A stretch of DNA of 64,000 nucleotides from the NCBI RefSeq assembly GCF_003350375.1, contig NZ_QQAR01000005.1:150811-214810 (forward strand), in the 5' to 3' direction. The notes beneath the pieces were generated by a model that made no database searches, had not been told where the DNA came from, and was given only the letters and a program-made list of their open reading frames with translations. How positions within the stretch are numbered: position 1 is the stretch's first letter; each line of letters begins with the position of its first letter. The translations under genes and the position numbers were made by a program. Shown piece after piece: positions 43,635 through 52,291 of the stretch. This DNA comes from Flavobacterium sp. AG291 (GTDB lineage Bacteria; Bacteroidota; Bacteroidia; Flavobacteriales; Flavobacteriaceae).

Positions 43635-43679
43635 CAAATATATATCAGCTTTTTACAGGCATATAATTTTTGAGGTAAA
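43635..43679 (-). promoter_or_regulatory. Boxed promoter of unit I
   Basis: TTTACCTCA at 43671-43679, exactly 28 bp, TATATTTG at 43635-43642 (minus strand). Confidence 0.6.
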
Positions 43680-43727
43680 GCCTGCTTTCTTATAGGTCAA
43701 CACATTAAATATCAACAAATAAAGTCA

Positions 43728-44276
43728 TTAAGAAGACGCTTTTTCTTTTCTCTTCTCTTCCTTTTGCTTGTCTTTCTTTTTAGACTTCTTATCAAGGGCT
43801 TTTTTATCCTTAACCCTTTTAATGTGTCCGTCCATTGCCTCAAGATAATAAGTGTTCAATGAAGCCTTTTTAGCCTGAGTATAATACTCTGTTGCTGTGG
43901 CATACATTTCATACTTCTCATAAAGCAATCCTTTCAAATAAAGCATATTCGCAACATCCATGCCCGGAACCCTGAGCGCAAGATCTATAAGTTTTAAGCC
44001 CTCTTCATATCTGTTGAGTTTAATAAGCATATGAGTATACAAACGATATACCGAGACATAATTCTTATTAAGATATAATGTCATTCTGTAGTAGTACTCT
44101 GCCTGCTCATAATCTTCAAGCTGCTCCTCATATATCTGCCCCATAAGGCAATGTGCGCCGGCATGTTCATCGTCGGCCGCAATTACATATTGTAATTTTT
44201 CGATGCACTCATCTACATTATAAGGGTAATTGTCCCTTGCCTGGATGTACATCACTTCGTAGGTGTTAATTCCCAT
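43728..44276 (-). CDS. TPR-repeat protein
   Basis: A 182-residue cytoplasmic protein with four TPR-like helix pairs (about 20-150, such as 'HAGAHCLMGQIYEEQLEDYE' and 'ANMLYLKGLLYEKYEMYATA') and a Lys/Glu-rich tail (about 155-182). TPRs bind partner proteins; the partner is unknown. It lies 97 bp downstream of rtcB on the same strand, with a palindromic repeat in the gap, so co-transcription with rtcB is uncertain. Confidence 0.78.
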   Translation of the reverse strand: MGINTYEVMYIQARDNYPYNVDECIEKLQYVIAADDEHAGAHCLMGQIYEEQLEDYEQAEYYYRMTLYLNKNYVSVYRLYTHMLIKLNRYEEGLKLIDLALRVPGMDVANMLYLKGLLYEKYEMYATATEYYTQAKKASLNTYYLEAMDGHIKRVKDKKALDKKSKKKDKQKEEKRKEKASS

Positions 44277-44315
44277 CGTTATTTTGTTTTATGCCCTTTT
44301 GGGGCGGTTATTTTT

Positions 44316-44349
44316 CCTCATCCCCTGCCCCTCTCCAAAGGAGAGGGGA
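44316..44349. repeat. CTCACCCC-AACCCCTCTCC family (copy 3, short)
   Basis: CCTCATCCCCTGCCCCTC then TCCAAAGGAGAGGGG, in the gap between the TPR gene and rtcB. Confidence 0.7.
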
Positions 44350-44372
44350 GCGAGTAACAATTATTAGTCACA

Positions 44373-45770
44373 TTACGCTTTATCCATCCTTACGATCTTT
44401 GGTATAAAAGTACCCACAACCTCAACAAGTTCGGTTTGCTGTGCCATAACCTTGCTAATGTCCTTGTAAGCCATAGGCGCTTCATCAAGGCCGGCACCAA
44501 GCAGCGTTACACCGTGGTCTTTAAGCACTTTCTTCAGCTCACTTTGGGTAATGTTTTGTTTTGCTTTAGAACGTGACAATAACCTTCCAGCGCCGTGCGA
44601 TGCTGAATTGAGCGATAGCTCATTACCCTTGCCTTTCACGATAAAACCCGGAGCCGTCATAGAACCCGGAATGATTCCCAACACATTTTTTTGTACAGGA
44701 GTTGCCCCTTTGCGGTGCACTATCAGTTCCTGTCCGTTAATGATCTCTTTCCACGCAAAATTGTGGTGGTTCTCTACCGTAGCCAGTGGTCTTGCGCCAA
44801 GTGCTTTTGCGATGCGTTTATGAATATCATGATGGCATGCCGAAGCATAATCTCCGGCAAGATTCATAGCTATCCAGTACTCCTGTCCGTCGTGGGTATC
44901 AAGGTCAAGCCATGCCAGGTGCTGTGCCTCTTTAGGCAGCGGCGTCTGTTTTGTGGCAAGGCGGGTATACTCTTTGGCAATATTAGCCCCGAGTCCACGT
45001 GAACCACTATGCGACAATACACCAACATATTTACCCGGAGGCACTTTAAACTCATTGTCCTGACCGTGAACCTCTACAATACCAAACTCCACAAAGTGGT
45101 TACCACCGCCGGAGCTTCCTAATTGTTTATAAGCTTTATCCTTTAGCTTCTTTAGTAGAGGAATATCCCTGAAAGCAGGATTTTCAAACACCTTGCTGTC
45201 GTTAGGGCTTTTGTGCACCTCATATGACCCGAATTTGGTATGGGTTTCCAGTATGCCAACATACTTGTCCTTATGCCCTTCCAGATATGACGGGTTAATG
45301 TCATACAGGCTCAGGCACATCCTGCATCCTATATCTACACCCACACCATAAGGTATCACGGCATTTTCGGTTGCCAGCACTCCCCCTATCGGAAGTCCGT
45401 AACCTGCATGCCCATCGGGCATTAGTGCTCCGGCCTTACTGATGGGTAGTTTGAGGGCGGTAAACAATTGCCCTTTAGCTTCGGCTTCAATATTATTTTC
45501 ACCAAAAATGGTAAACGGAGCCCGGGTAGCATTCAGCTTTCGGGCTTCTGTTTTTTTAGCCCCAAGCAAAGCCTCGGCAATTTTGCCAAAAACGCCGTCG
45601 CCATTATATTTTTCGGGATTTGCCAGTATCTCTTTCAATAGTACTAATACCCGTTCTTTAGATTCCCTTTTGTAATGCTTCAGCATTACTTCCATCGCTA
45701 TGCTGATGGATTTGTTTTGCGGGTAACCTATATCGATGAGGTCTTTGCCTCGTAATCTTAATTTTGCCAT
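44373..45770 (-). CDS. rtcB: RNA-splicing ligase RtcB
   Basis: A 465-residue RNA ligase that joins 2',3'-cyclic phosphate (or 3'-phosphate) and 5'-OH ends using GTP and Mn2+. Metal ligands are visible in 'PYGVGVDIGCRMCLSLYDI' (Cys149), 'LGSSGGGNHFVEFG' (His) and 'GVLSHSGSRGLGANIA' (His). The guanylated histidine is in 'LNSASHGAGRLLSRSKA' (about 395). Length is normal for the bacterial form. It lies 43 bp downstream of a PcfJ-like gene on the same strand. No archease or RtcR regulator is next to it. Confidence 0.93.
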   Translation of the reverse strand: MAKLRLRGKDLIDIGYPQNKSISIAMEVMLKHYKRESKERVLVLLKEILANPEKYNGDGVFGKIAEALLGAKKTEARKLNATRAPFTIFGENNIEAEAKGQLFTALKLPISKAGALMPDGHAGYGLPIGGVLATENAVIPYGVGVDIGCRMCLSLYDINPSYLEGHKDKYVGILETHTKFGSYEVHKSPNDSKVFENPAFRDIPLLKKLKDKAYKQLGSSGGGNHFVEFGIVEVHGQDNEFKVPPGKYVGVLSHSGSRGLGANIAKEYTRLATKQTPLPKEAQHLAWLDLDTHDGQEYWIAMNLAGDYASACHHDIHKRIAKALGARPLATVENHHNFAWKEIINGQELIVHRKGATPVQKNVLGIIPGSMTAPGFIVKGKGNELSLNSASHGAGRLLSRSKAKQNITQSELKKVLKDHGVTLLGAGLDEAPMAYKDISKVMAQQTELVEVVGTFIPKIVRMDKA

Positions 45771-45813
45771 AATTATTAATTTTAAATTTTAAACTAAGGC
45801 AGCATAAGCTACC

Positions 45814-47256
45814 TTAGTTACTGCACTTTGCTACGATTATCAATATTTTGAAAATGATCAAAAATATCTTCACGATCTCGGTGCCATCACCACCGCCGCT
45901 GTTATCGGCATAAGCGTTGTAAGGCCTGTAATACGGCTCTGCAGCCTGCCTTTGTTCAATTCGGGCATGGTTATTTGCTTGCTGTTGTGCCCTACGGGCT
46001 GCCTCCGCAGCTTCGTTCGCCTGCCTGATGTCGGCAAGATCCTGTTGAGTCCAGTATTCATAACCTATAGCAAGCTTTTCACGAAATGCCCATTCACCAA
46101 TTATTGCGTGTGATGTTTCGCATATCATCTCATTATACTTTGCCTGAGCCTGTACAATTTCCATGTTTTCCAAAAACACCTCAACAGTAGCAAGCGTGTC
46201 AAAGCCCTCCTGACCCTGGGTAAATTTTCTTACCGAAAAGATCGCAGTACGGCCTTCTTCACAAGCCTCTTCATAATCGGCAACACAGTGACTCATCGCC
46301 TCGCCTTCTTCATACAATGCTTCAGAAGTGGTCAACTGTACAATTTTTATGGTACAGTCTTCATCGGCAACAACATAGTTGTTTACAGGAGCAGGAGTCC
46401 ATTGGCACCTGCCTTCGGCTTCCCTTTTCTTAGCCATTGCTATATGCCATTCGGCCGATTGCCTTACCAAAGCCTCCCAGGTCCTGCCCTTCATGCTAAA
46501 GCTAATGTTTTCAGCTCTCATTGCCGCTATGTATTCCAATACATTCTGCAACACGTCAAAAGCCACTTCCTGTTCAACATTTACAATAAAGCGAACTACG
46601 GTACCGTAAAAATCTTCATGCTCAAATCCCGCAGACAACGAAGACCATGCTATGGCTTCTGCCCTTTCGGCAGCGGCACCAAAACCTATTGCCTGAGCCC
46701 TTCGTATGGCCTGTCCTACTGTATAGTCATCCGGTGTTTGCCTAAATTCGTGTGACATTTTTGCGGTAAATTTTACCGGAAAGGCACCCAATTTTTGCAC
46801 ACTGTCTCCCCTACCCAACTGTATGTACCATAACATATACACTTTCCTGTCTCCGGAAAATACGTTTTCCATAAAGGCCGGCACTTCATATTTTGCAAAG
46901 CAGTGCCTTATCAAAGACTTCAACTGTCCTTCAGCCACAAGGCTGTCTTTTGTCCAGTCGTCAATATCCCTAACAGTTTTATTGCCAAAGGCGCTTATGT
47001 TTGCCAATACTTCTATGTATGACGGATTTCTCAACACAGCATAACACTTCTTGGCATACATCATCAAAAGCAACTGCCTGAAGGCATCACGTTTCCAAAC
47101 ATGATTTTGGGTGCTCATCCTTGAGAAATGTACTCTTACAGCACTTTCTAATGTACCCTCAAATCCTGCAAACGTGTTTTGCTCCCTGTATGCCCTTTCA
47201 ACCAAAGCTTCAAAGCCGGTTGTTTTTGTTATTGCTATTGCCGTTGTTTCCATCAT
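45814..47256 (-). CDS. PcfJ-like protein upstream of rtcB
   Basis: A 480-residue protein. The central and C-terminal part shows the PcfJ-like motif 'GEAMSHCVADYEEACEEGRT' (about 335-355, Cys and His conserved) with nearby 'TIKIVQLTTSEALYEEG' and 'FDTLATVEVFLENMEIVQAQ'. An Ala/Gln-rich stretch (about 425-445) precedes a C-terminal hydrophobic helix 'IVKIFLIIFKILIIVAK'. PcfJ was named from an Enterococcus conjugative plasmid; its activity is unknown. Here it forms a tight pair with rtcB, suggesting a role in RNA damage sensing or repair. The two ATGs are adjacent; either may be used. Confidence 0.78.
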   Translation of the reverse strand: MMETTAIAITKTTGFEALVERAYREQNTFAGFEGTLESAVRVHFSRMSTQNHVWKRDAFRQLLLMMYAKKCYAVLRNPSYIEVLANISAFGNKTVRDIDDWTKDSLVAEGQLKSLIRHCFAKYEVPAFMENVFSGDRKVYMLWYIQLGRGDSVQKLGAFPVKFTAKMSHEFRQTPDDYTVGQAIRRAQAIGFGAAAERAEAIAWSSLSAGFEHEDFYGTVVRFIVNVEQEVAFDVLQNVLEYIAAMRAENISFSMKGRTWEALVRQSAEWHIAMAKKREAEGRCQWTPAPVNNYVVADEDCTIKIVQLTTSEALYEEGEAMSHCVADYEEACEEGRTAIFSVRKFTQGQEGFDTLATVEVFLENMEIVQAQAKYNEMICETSHAIIGEWAFREKLAIGYEYWTQQDLADIRQANEAAEAARRAQQQANNHARIEQRQAAEPYYRPYNAYADNSGGGDGTEIVKIFLIIFKILIIVAKCSN

Positions 47257-47348
47257 TTCTAAATGTTTAGCAACACTTATCGCTAAGTCTTACCTGTTCT
47301 TCTTTTGATCATTTACTATTGTTTAGTTTTAATTTTTATGCATAAAAA

Positions 47349-47375
47349 AGCCCGGAACCATTACAGAACCGGGCT
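47349..47375 (-). terminator. Leader terminator 1 of pcfJ-rtcB
   Basis: AGCCCGG / CCGGGCT hairpin with six U residues on the minus strand. Confidence 0.8.
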
Positions 47376-47510
47376 ATCTGCCTGCGCACAGGCATAACTC
47401 CTCCTTTCACAAGGGAATATTCGGTTCCTTACAATAATTTTTAAGCATCCAGTTTTTTTGGTTGCTAAATGGAATAATATGTAAATTGTATATCATCATA
47501 GGCATAAAAA

Positions 47511-47536
47511 AACCCGGTGCCTTTCGGAACCGGGTT
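47511..47536 (-). terminator. Leader terminator 2 of pcfJ-rtcB
   Basis: AACCCGGT / ACCGGGTT hairpin with a seven-U tract on the minus strand. Confidence 0.8.
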
Positions 47537-47683
47537 TATATTTAGATGGCTGTTACACCTTTCTATTTATCTCTCTGTGCGCTGCACAACCCGGCTACCT
47601 GTACAAGAACTTCTCCTGTATTGTTTAGCATATATGTAGATTGTGTAAAACGCATTTTTATTTCGATTTTTGTTATTTTGTTG

Positions 47684-47712
47684 CAAATGTAGAGGTTTTT
47701 CCTAAAAAACAA
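47684..47712 (-). promoter_or_regulatory. Promoter of the pcfJ-rtcB leader
   Basis: TTG at 47710-47712, 18 bp, TACATTTG at 47684-47691 on the minus strand: a full match to the Bacteroidota -33/-7 consensus. Confidence 0.65.
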
Positions 47713-47878
47713 AATTTTTATAACAATTTAGAATTAGAATAAGTAATATTTTTCGTCTTAACGCCCAGTAAATACTTGAATAAATCGAGAAAAAATTATT
47801 TTTTCAGGGTTAAAATAATAGCAAAAGGCACCGAAAAAATCTAAATGTTAGTATTAAGTTAAACCTTAAACTAAACAT

Positions 47879-47907
47879 TTGTACGCTTTACTTTCTTTGT
47901 AATTTAG
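47879..47907 (+). promoter_or_regulatory. Promoter of egtB-egtD
   Basis: TTG at 47879-47881, 18 bp, TAATTTAG at 47900-47907 (near TAnnTTTG), 20 bp before the egtB ATG. It is divergent from the pcfJ leader promoter. Confidence 0.55.
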
Positions 47908-47927
47908 TAGTTAACAACAAACTACAA

Positions 47928-49082
47928 ATGACGTTTTTAGATCAATACCACCTTGTAAGAAAGCATACAGAGGATATCTGCTCACTCTTACACCCCGAAG
48001 ACAATGTACCGCAGCCCGTTCCTTTTGTGAGTCCGCCCAAATGGCATCTTGCGCATACAACATGGTTTTTTGAGGAGTTCCTGCTGAAACCCCATTTGCC
48101 TGAATATAATGCATTTAATGCCGATTTTAGTTTTCTCTTCAACAGCTATTACAACAATGTTGGAAAAAGGGTTTTACGTGCAAACAGAGGGGCAATAACA
48201 CGCCCTTCAACTGCCGGTATTATAGAGTACCGCCATTATGTTGATATGCATATGGAATTGCTCCTGCAACTAAAAGCCGGACATGAAGATGTAAACCAAC
48301 TGATAGAACTTGGACTGAATCACGAGCAGCAGCATCAGGAACTGCTATATACTGATATTAAGTATATCCTTTCCTGCAATCCCATTTCGCCTGTTTACAA
48401 CGAAGTCATACACTGGGAAAACCAGCATAACATCGAGGATGGCTTTATAACTATTGAAGAAGGCATATATGAAATAGGTTCTGACGGAGAGGGCTTTAGT
48501 TTCGACAATGAGCATAATCGTCATAAAGTATACCTGAACCAATTTGAAATATCAAAATCACTGGTAACCAATGGCGAATTCTTTAAATTTATTGAAGCCG
48601 GAGGCTATAATGATTTTAATCTATGGCTGGACGAAGGCTGGAGCTGGGTAAACGAAAACCAAATTTCCGCTCCCCTCTATTGGCATAAAGCCGAAGAAGG
48701 CTGGCAATATTTTACCTTATCAGGCATGCAGGATATTGACCCCGATGCCATGCTAACCCACATCAGTTTTTATGAAGCTTTAGCTTTTGCCGAATGGAAA
48801 AAAATGCGACTGCCTACCGAAGCCGAATGGGAGGTAGCCTCTAACCAACTTAACTGGGGCCGTAGATGGGAATGGACGCACAGCGCCTACCTGCCCTATC
48901 CCGGTTTTGCAAAACCCGATGGTGCCGTGGGCGAGTACAACGGAAAATTCATGATCAATCAAATGGTGCTACGCGGGGCATCCTGCGCTACTCCCGAAGG
49001 GCATAGCCGAAACACATACCGAAACTTTTTTCACCCCGACGAACGCTGGCAATTTAATGGCATCCGTCTTGTAAAACCTTAA
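47928..49082 (+). CDS. egtB: Ergothioneine biosynthesis protein EgtB
   Basis: A 384-residue non-haem iron enzyme. The N-terminal DinB-like domain carries iron ligands in 'KWHLAHTTWFFEEF' (His40/His43) and 'LNHEQQHQELLYTD' (His132, His136). The C-terminal FGE-sulfatase domain (about 160-384) has 'ISKSLVTNGEFFKFIEAGGY', 'MRLPTEAEWEVA' and 'RNTYRNFFHPDERWQFNGIR'. It joins trimethylhistidine to a thiol (gamma-Glu-Cys or Cys) with O2. Paired with egtD 4 bp downstream. Confidence 0.92.
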   Translation: MTFLDQYHLVRKHTEDICSLLHPEDNVPQPVPFVSPPKWHLAHTTWFFEEFLLKPHLPEYNAFNADFSFLFNSYYNNVGKRVLRANRGAITRPSTAGIIEYRHYVDMHMELLLQLKAGHEDVNQLIELGLNHEQQHQELLYTDIKYILSCNPISPVYNEVIHWENQHNIEDGFITIEEGIYEIGSDGEGFSFDNEHNRHKVYLNQFEISKSLVTNGEFFKFIEAGGYNDFNLWLDEGWSWVNENQISAPLYWHKAEEGWQYFTLSGMQDIDPDAMLTHISFYEALAFAEWKKMRLPTEAEWEVASNQLNWGRRWEWTHSAYLPYPGFAKPDGAVGEYNGKFMINQMVLRGASCATPEGHSRNTYRNFFHPDERWQFNGIRLVKP

Positions 49083-49086
49083 ACTT

Positions 49087-50037
49087 ATGAAAGTAGCACT
49101 ATACAGCCATTTTGCCGAAGATGTACTTGAAGGACTTACCGCTAAAGAAAAACAACTCTCATCAAAGTATTTTTATGATGATGAAGGCAGCCGCATTTTT
49201 ATGCAAATAATGCAAATGCCCGAATATTATCCTACTGCCTGCGAGTTTGAGATTCTCTCACAGCAATCAGGCGAAATATTTGCCAAAGTACCATTTGCCA
49301 AAAAATTCAACATAGTAGAATTTGGCAGTGGCGATGGTTCTAAAACCAAACAGCTGCTAAAGGTTTTTCTTGAAAAAGGAACCAACTTTACTTATATTCC
49401 TATTGATATTTCACAGGAAGCCAATGATGCTCTGGAACAAAACATGAAACACGCATTGCATAATCTGGACATTCAGCCGCGAACAGGCGATTACTTCGAT
49501 GTACTCAACGAACTGTCGGCAACGGGAGTGTCCAATCTGTTTCTGTTCCTTGGCGGAAACATAGGCAATTATAAAAGAGAGGCTGCCCTTGAACTCCTTA
49601 AAAAATTCAATGCCGACATGAACAAAGGCGATATGCTGCTGATGGGTATGGATCTGCAAAAGAATCCGCGCACCATTCGCACTGCCTATGATGATCCCCA
49701 CGGAATAACGAAAGCTTTTAATATGAACCTGCTACGCCGCATTAACCGTGAGCTGGACGCCAATATTCATCTGGATCAGTTTGACTTTTATTGCGACTAC
49801 AATCCGCAAAACGGTGAGGTAAACAGCTACGTGGTTAGTCTTAAAAAGCAGCACTTTCACAGCACGGTACTCAACACTACCTTTTATTTTGAGAAAGATG
49901 AGCTTATATGGACTGAATTATCCAAGAAATACAGCTTTACAGAGATTGAAGCCCTTGCAAAAGAAGCTGGCTTTAAAGTAGTAAACAACTTTATGGACTG
50001 CAGGCATTATTTTACGGATAGTTTGTGGGTTAAATAA
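49087..50037 (+). CDS. egtD: L-histidine N(alpha)-methyltransferase EgtD
   Basis: A 316-residue SAM-dependent enzyme that trimethylates histidine, the first step of ergothioneine synthesis. 'LSSKYFYDDEGSRIFMQIMQ' and 'PEYYPTACEFEIL' begin the family pattern; 'IVEFGSGDGSKTKQLLKVFL' (about 75-94) is the SAM site; 'FLFLGGNIGNYKREAALELL' follows. Together with egtB it gives the core pathway. egtA, egtC and egtE are not in the window, so the final lyase and the thiol donor are unknown. Confidence 0.93.
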   Translation: MKVALYSHFAEDVLEGLTAKEKQLSSKYFYDDEGSRIFMQIMQMPEYYPTACEFEILSQQSGEIFAKVPFAKKFNIVEFGSGDGSKTKQLLKVFLEKGTNFTYIPIDISQEANDALEQNMKHALHNLDIQPRTGDYFDVLNELSATGVSNLFLFLGGNIGNYKREAALELLKKFNADMNKGDMLLMGMDLQKNPRTIRTAYDDPHGITKAFNMNLLRRINRELDANIHLDQFDFYCDYNPQNGEVNSYVVSLKKQHFHSTVLNTTFYFEKDELIWTELSKKYSFTEIEALAKEAGFKVVNNFMDCRHYFTDSLWVK

Positions 50038-50406
50038 CTAGTCTACTAAAGGCTGCAACAATACAGACATATTGTTTGTAATGACGCCACATTCATTAAA
50101 TTCTTGTGTTTGTATTGCCGAAGTATAATCTGCATAGCCGGCAGCAGACACTTTTACTACATAGGTATTGGCCCCAGGAGCCCCTATAAATTTGTCGCCC
50201 AGTAAAGGTATATTAACCGAAGTCGCACCGGAAACAGCTAAAACAGTTACACCCTCTGTAAGTAATGCACCACTATCCGCATCGGTAACGGTTACTGCTA
50301 AAGGCACCCTTACTTCCTCAGTACACACAACGGTATCATTATTATCATCATCACTATTACATGCAAACGCAAGAAGCGCGAATAAAAAGAATACAATTTT
50401 TTTCAT
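50038..50406 (-). CDS. Small lipoprotein with a carboxypeptidase-regulatory-like domain
   Basis: A 122-residue lipoprotein. Start set at 50406 ('MKKIVFFLFALLAFAC'), giving a lipobox 'LLAFAC' (Cys16) followed by SDDDNND, the acidic stretch typical of surface-exported lipoproteins in Bacteroidota. The rest is a small beta domain ('VPLAVTVTDADSGALLTEGV', 'YVVKVSAAGYADYTS') like a carboxypeptidase regulatory domain. Its stop codon directly abuts the egtD stop, with no base between the two convergent genes. Confidence 0.72.
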   Translation of the reverse strand: MKKIVFFLFALLAFACNSDDDNNDTVVCTEEVRVPLAVTVTDADSGALLTEGVTVLAVSGATSVNIPLLGDKFIGAPGANTYVVKVSAAGYADYTSAIQTQEFNECGVITNNMSVLLQPLVD

Positions 50407-50530
50407 GGTTGATAGTTTTGGTTTTAAACAAGATACGCTTATTTTCAAAAGGTTGCGTAAAGCAAATAAAAAAGGCTGCCTTTACAGACAGCCTTTCCCG
50501 ATTTATAAAAACCTTTTAGTAAAAGATGAA

Positions 50531-52078
50531 TTACAGGTCAAATTTGATACCCTGCGCCAATGGCAACTGTGTACCGTAGTTGATAGTGTTAGTTTGTCTT
50601 CTCATGTAAGCTTTCCATGCGTCAGATCCACTTTCGCGGCCTCCGCCTGTTTCTTTCTCGCCACCAAAAGCACCACCAATCTCAGCACCCGAAGTACCGA
50701 TGTTTACGTTAGCGATACCACAGTCAGAACCTGCATGCGAAAGGAATAACTCCATTTCTCTCATGTTGTTCGTAAAGATTGATGAAGAAAGTCCCTGAGG
50801 AACACCATTCTGAAGTTCGATAGCCTGCTCGATAGTACTGTATTTCATGATGTAAAGTATCGGAGCAAAAGTCTCTTCCTGTACAATGTGGAAATGATTC
50901 TCAGCCTCGATGATGCATGGCTTAACATAGCATCCGCTTTCGTAGCCTTCACCTTCCATAACACCACCTTCAACAATAACTTTTCCGCCTTCAGCTTTTG
51001 CTTTTTCAATAGCGTTAAGGTAGTCGTTTACTGCACCTTTATCGATAAGCGGACCTACGTGGTTGTTGCTGTCAAGAGGGTTACCAATTTTAAGCTGACC
51101 GTAAGCGTTTTTAAGTACTGCAACCGTTTTATCATAAACACTTTCGTGGATAATTAATCTTCTTGTAGAAGTACAACGCTGACCGGCAGTTCCTACCGCT
51201 CCAAATACTGCACCTACCAATACCATGTTGATATCGGCATGCTCAGAAACGATGATGGCATTGTTACCACCAAGCTCAAGGATAGTGTTACCAAAACGCT
51301 CTGCAACAGTTTTAGATACGTGGCGGCCTATTCTTGTAGAACCTGTAAACGATACAAGCGGAATACGCTTATCGTTGTTTATTAAGTCACCAGATTCGTT
51401 ACCTACCACAAGGCAGCTAACTCCTTCAGGAATATTGTTTCTTTCAAGTACTGTCCTGATGATGTTTTGGCAGGCAATACCGCAAAGAGGAGTTTTAGAA
51501 CTTGGTTTCCAGATACAAACGTCGCCGCAAACCCATGCAAGCATTGAGTTCCAGCTCCATACAGCTACCGGGAAGTTAAAGGCAGAAATTATACCTACCA
51601 CCCCAAATGGATGCCACTGCTCATACATACGGTGCATTGGTCTTTCGCTGTGCATTGTAAGTCCGTAAAGCTGACGTGAAAGACCCACTGCAAAATCACA
51701 GATATCGATCATTTCCTGAACTTCACCAAGACCTTCCTGAAGGCTTTTACCCATTTCATAAGAAACAAGCTGCCCAAGAGCCTCTTTGTTTTTACGTAGT
51801 TCATCACCCATCTGGCGAACAATCTCACCCCTTTTAGGCGCAGGAACAAGTCTCCATGTTTTAAAAGCTTCTTCCGCTTTTGCCATAGCAGCCTGGTAAT
51901 CTTCTTTTGTAGAAGCTTTTACCTTAGCGATAAGCGTACCGTCTACCGGTGAATATGATTCTATAATATTACCGTTTGCAAAGCTGTCGCTTCCGGTAGA
52001 TGTACCATCATTTATATCTTTAATGCCTAATTTAGATAAGGCTTCCTGAATGCCGAATTGGTCGGTAAGTGTTGCCAT
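50531..52078 (-). CDS. Aldehyde dehydrogenase, ALDH7 (aminoadipic semialdehyde) type
   Basis: A 515-residue NAD-dependent dehydrogenase. It has '[16 protein letters not shown]' (about 165), '[20 protein letters not shown]' (about 245), catalytic Glu in '[19 protein letters not shown]' (about 268) and catalytic Cys in '[16 protein letters not shown]' (about 300). The LGGNN and GQRCTSTRR forms are typical of ALDH7 (antiquitin), which oxidises alpha-aminoadipic semialdehyde in lysine breakdown. The substrate is inferred. Single gene, -7 element at 52111-52118. Confidence 0.88.
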   Translation of the reverse strand: MATLTDQFGIQEALSKLGIKDINDGTSTGSDSFANGNIIESYSPVDGTLIAKVKASTKEDYQAAMAKAEEAFKTWRLVPAPKRGEIVRQMGDELRKNKEALGQLVSYEMGKSLQEGLGEVQEMIDICDFAVGLSRQLYGLTMHSERPMHRMYEQWHPFGVVGIISAFNFPVAVWSWNSMLAWVCGDVCIWKPSSKTPLCGIACQNIIRTVLERNNIPEGVSCLVVGNESGDLINNDKRIPLVSFTGSTRIGRHVSKTVAERFGNTILELGGNNAIIVSEHADINMVLVGAVFGAVGTAGQRCTSTRRLIIHESVYDKTVAVLKNAYGQLKIGNPLDSNNHVGPLIDKGAVNDYLNAIEKAKAEGGKVIVEGGVMEGEGYESGCYVKPCIIEAENHFHIVQEETFAPILYIMKYSTIEQAIELQNGVPQGLSSSIFTNNMREMELFLSHAGSDCGIANVNIGTSGAEIGGAFGGEKETGGGRESGSDAWKAYMRRQTNTINYGTQLPLAQGIKFDL

Positions 52079-52110
52079 TTAACTTTTTCGTTATAAATTG
52101 TTATATTTTA

Positions 52111-52118
52111 CAAATGTA
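52111..52118 (-). promoter_or_regulatory. Promoter -7 element of the ALDH7 gene
   Basis: TACATTTG on the minus strand, 32 bp before the start codon. Confidence 0.55.
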
Positions 52119-52194
52119 TAAGATTTTTGCCTAATCCGTAATTTATATCGGTTTAAATTAATTTTAAATATAGAATAGGCCAAAAAAATATTTT

Positions 52195-52282
52195 TTAACC
52201 ACAAAGTGCACAAGGCTATAACCCACGAAGAACACAAAGCTTTGTGAACTTTGTGAAAATTGTTTGTGCACTTTGTGGTTAA
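52195..52282. repeat. TTAACCACAA...TTGTGGTTAA hairpin repeat (copy 4)
   Basis: Starts TTAACCACAAAGTGCACAA and ends TTGTGCACTTTGTGGTTAA: the end arms are a perfect inverted repeat of 19 bp. The centre AACACAAAGCTTTGTGAACT is also palindromic. Confidence 0.82.
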
Positions 52283-52291
52283 ATTTTAGGT

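Larger units (their letters stand above)
47344..47677 (-). ncRNA. 5' leader of pcfJ-rtcB with two terminators and alternative folds
   Basis: A promoter at 47684-47712 starts a minus-strand leader of about 420 nt before pcfJ. It holds terminator 2 (47511-47536) and terminator 1 (47349-47375), each followed by a U-tract. Before terminator 1, GGAACCG (47422-47428) can pair with GGTTCC in the terminator arm, closing a 75-nt domain with two inner hairpins (CCTT/AAGG at 47403-47414 and TGCCTG/CAGGCA at 47379-47394). This fold excludes the terminator. No other promoter was seen between 47684 and pcfJ, so attenuation or two small RNAs are both possible. Confidence 0.5.

Noticed and set aside
47354..47428. 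75-nt tRNA-like fold in the pcfJ leader as a genuine tRNA
   Set aside because: It lacks a proper T-arm (GTTC-purine-A loop), has a 4-base loop where an anticodon loop needs 7, and overlaps a terminator.
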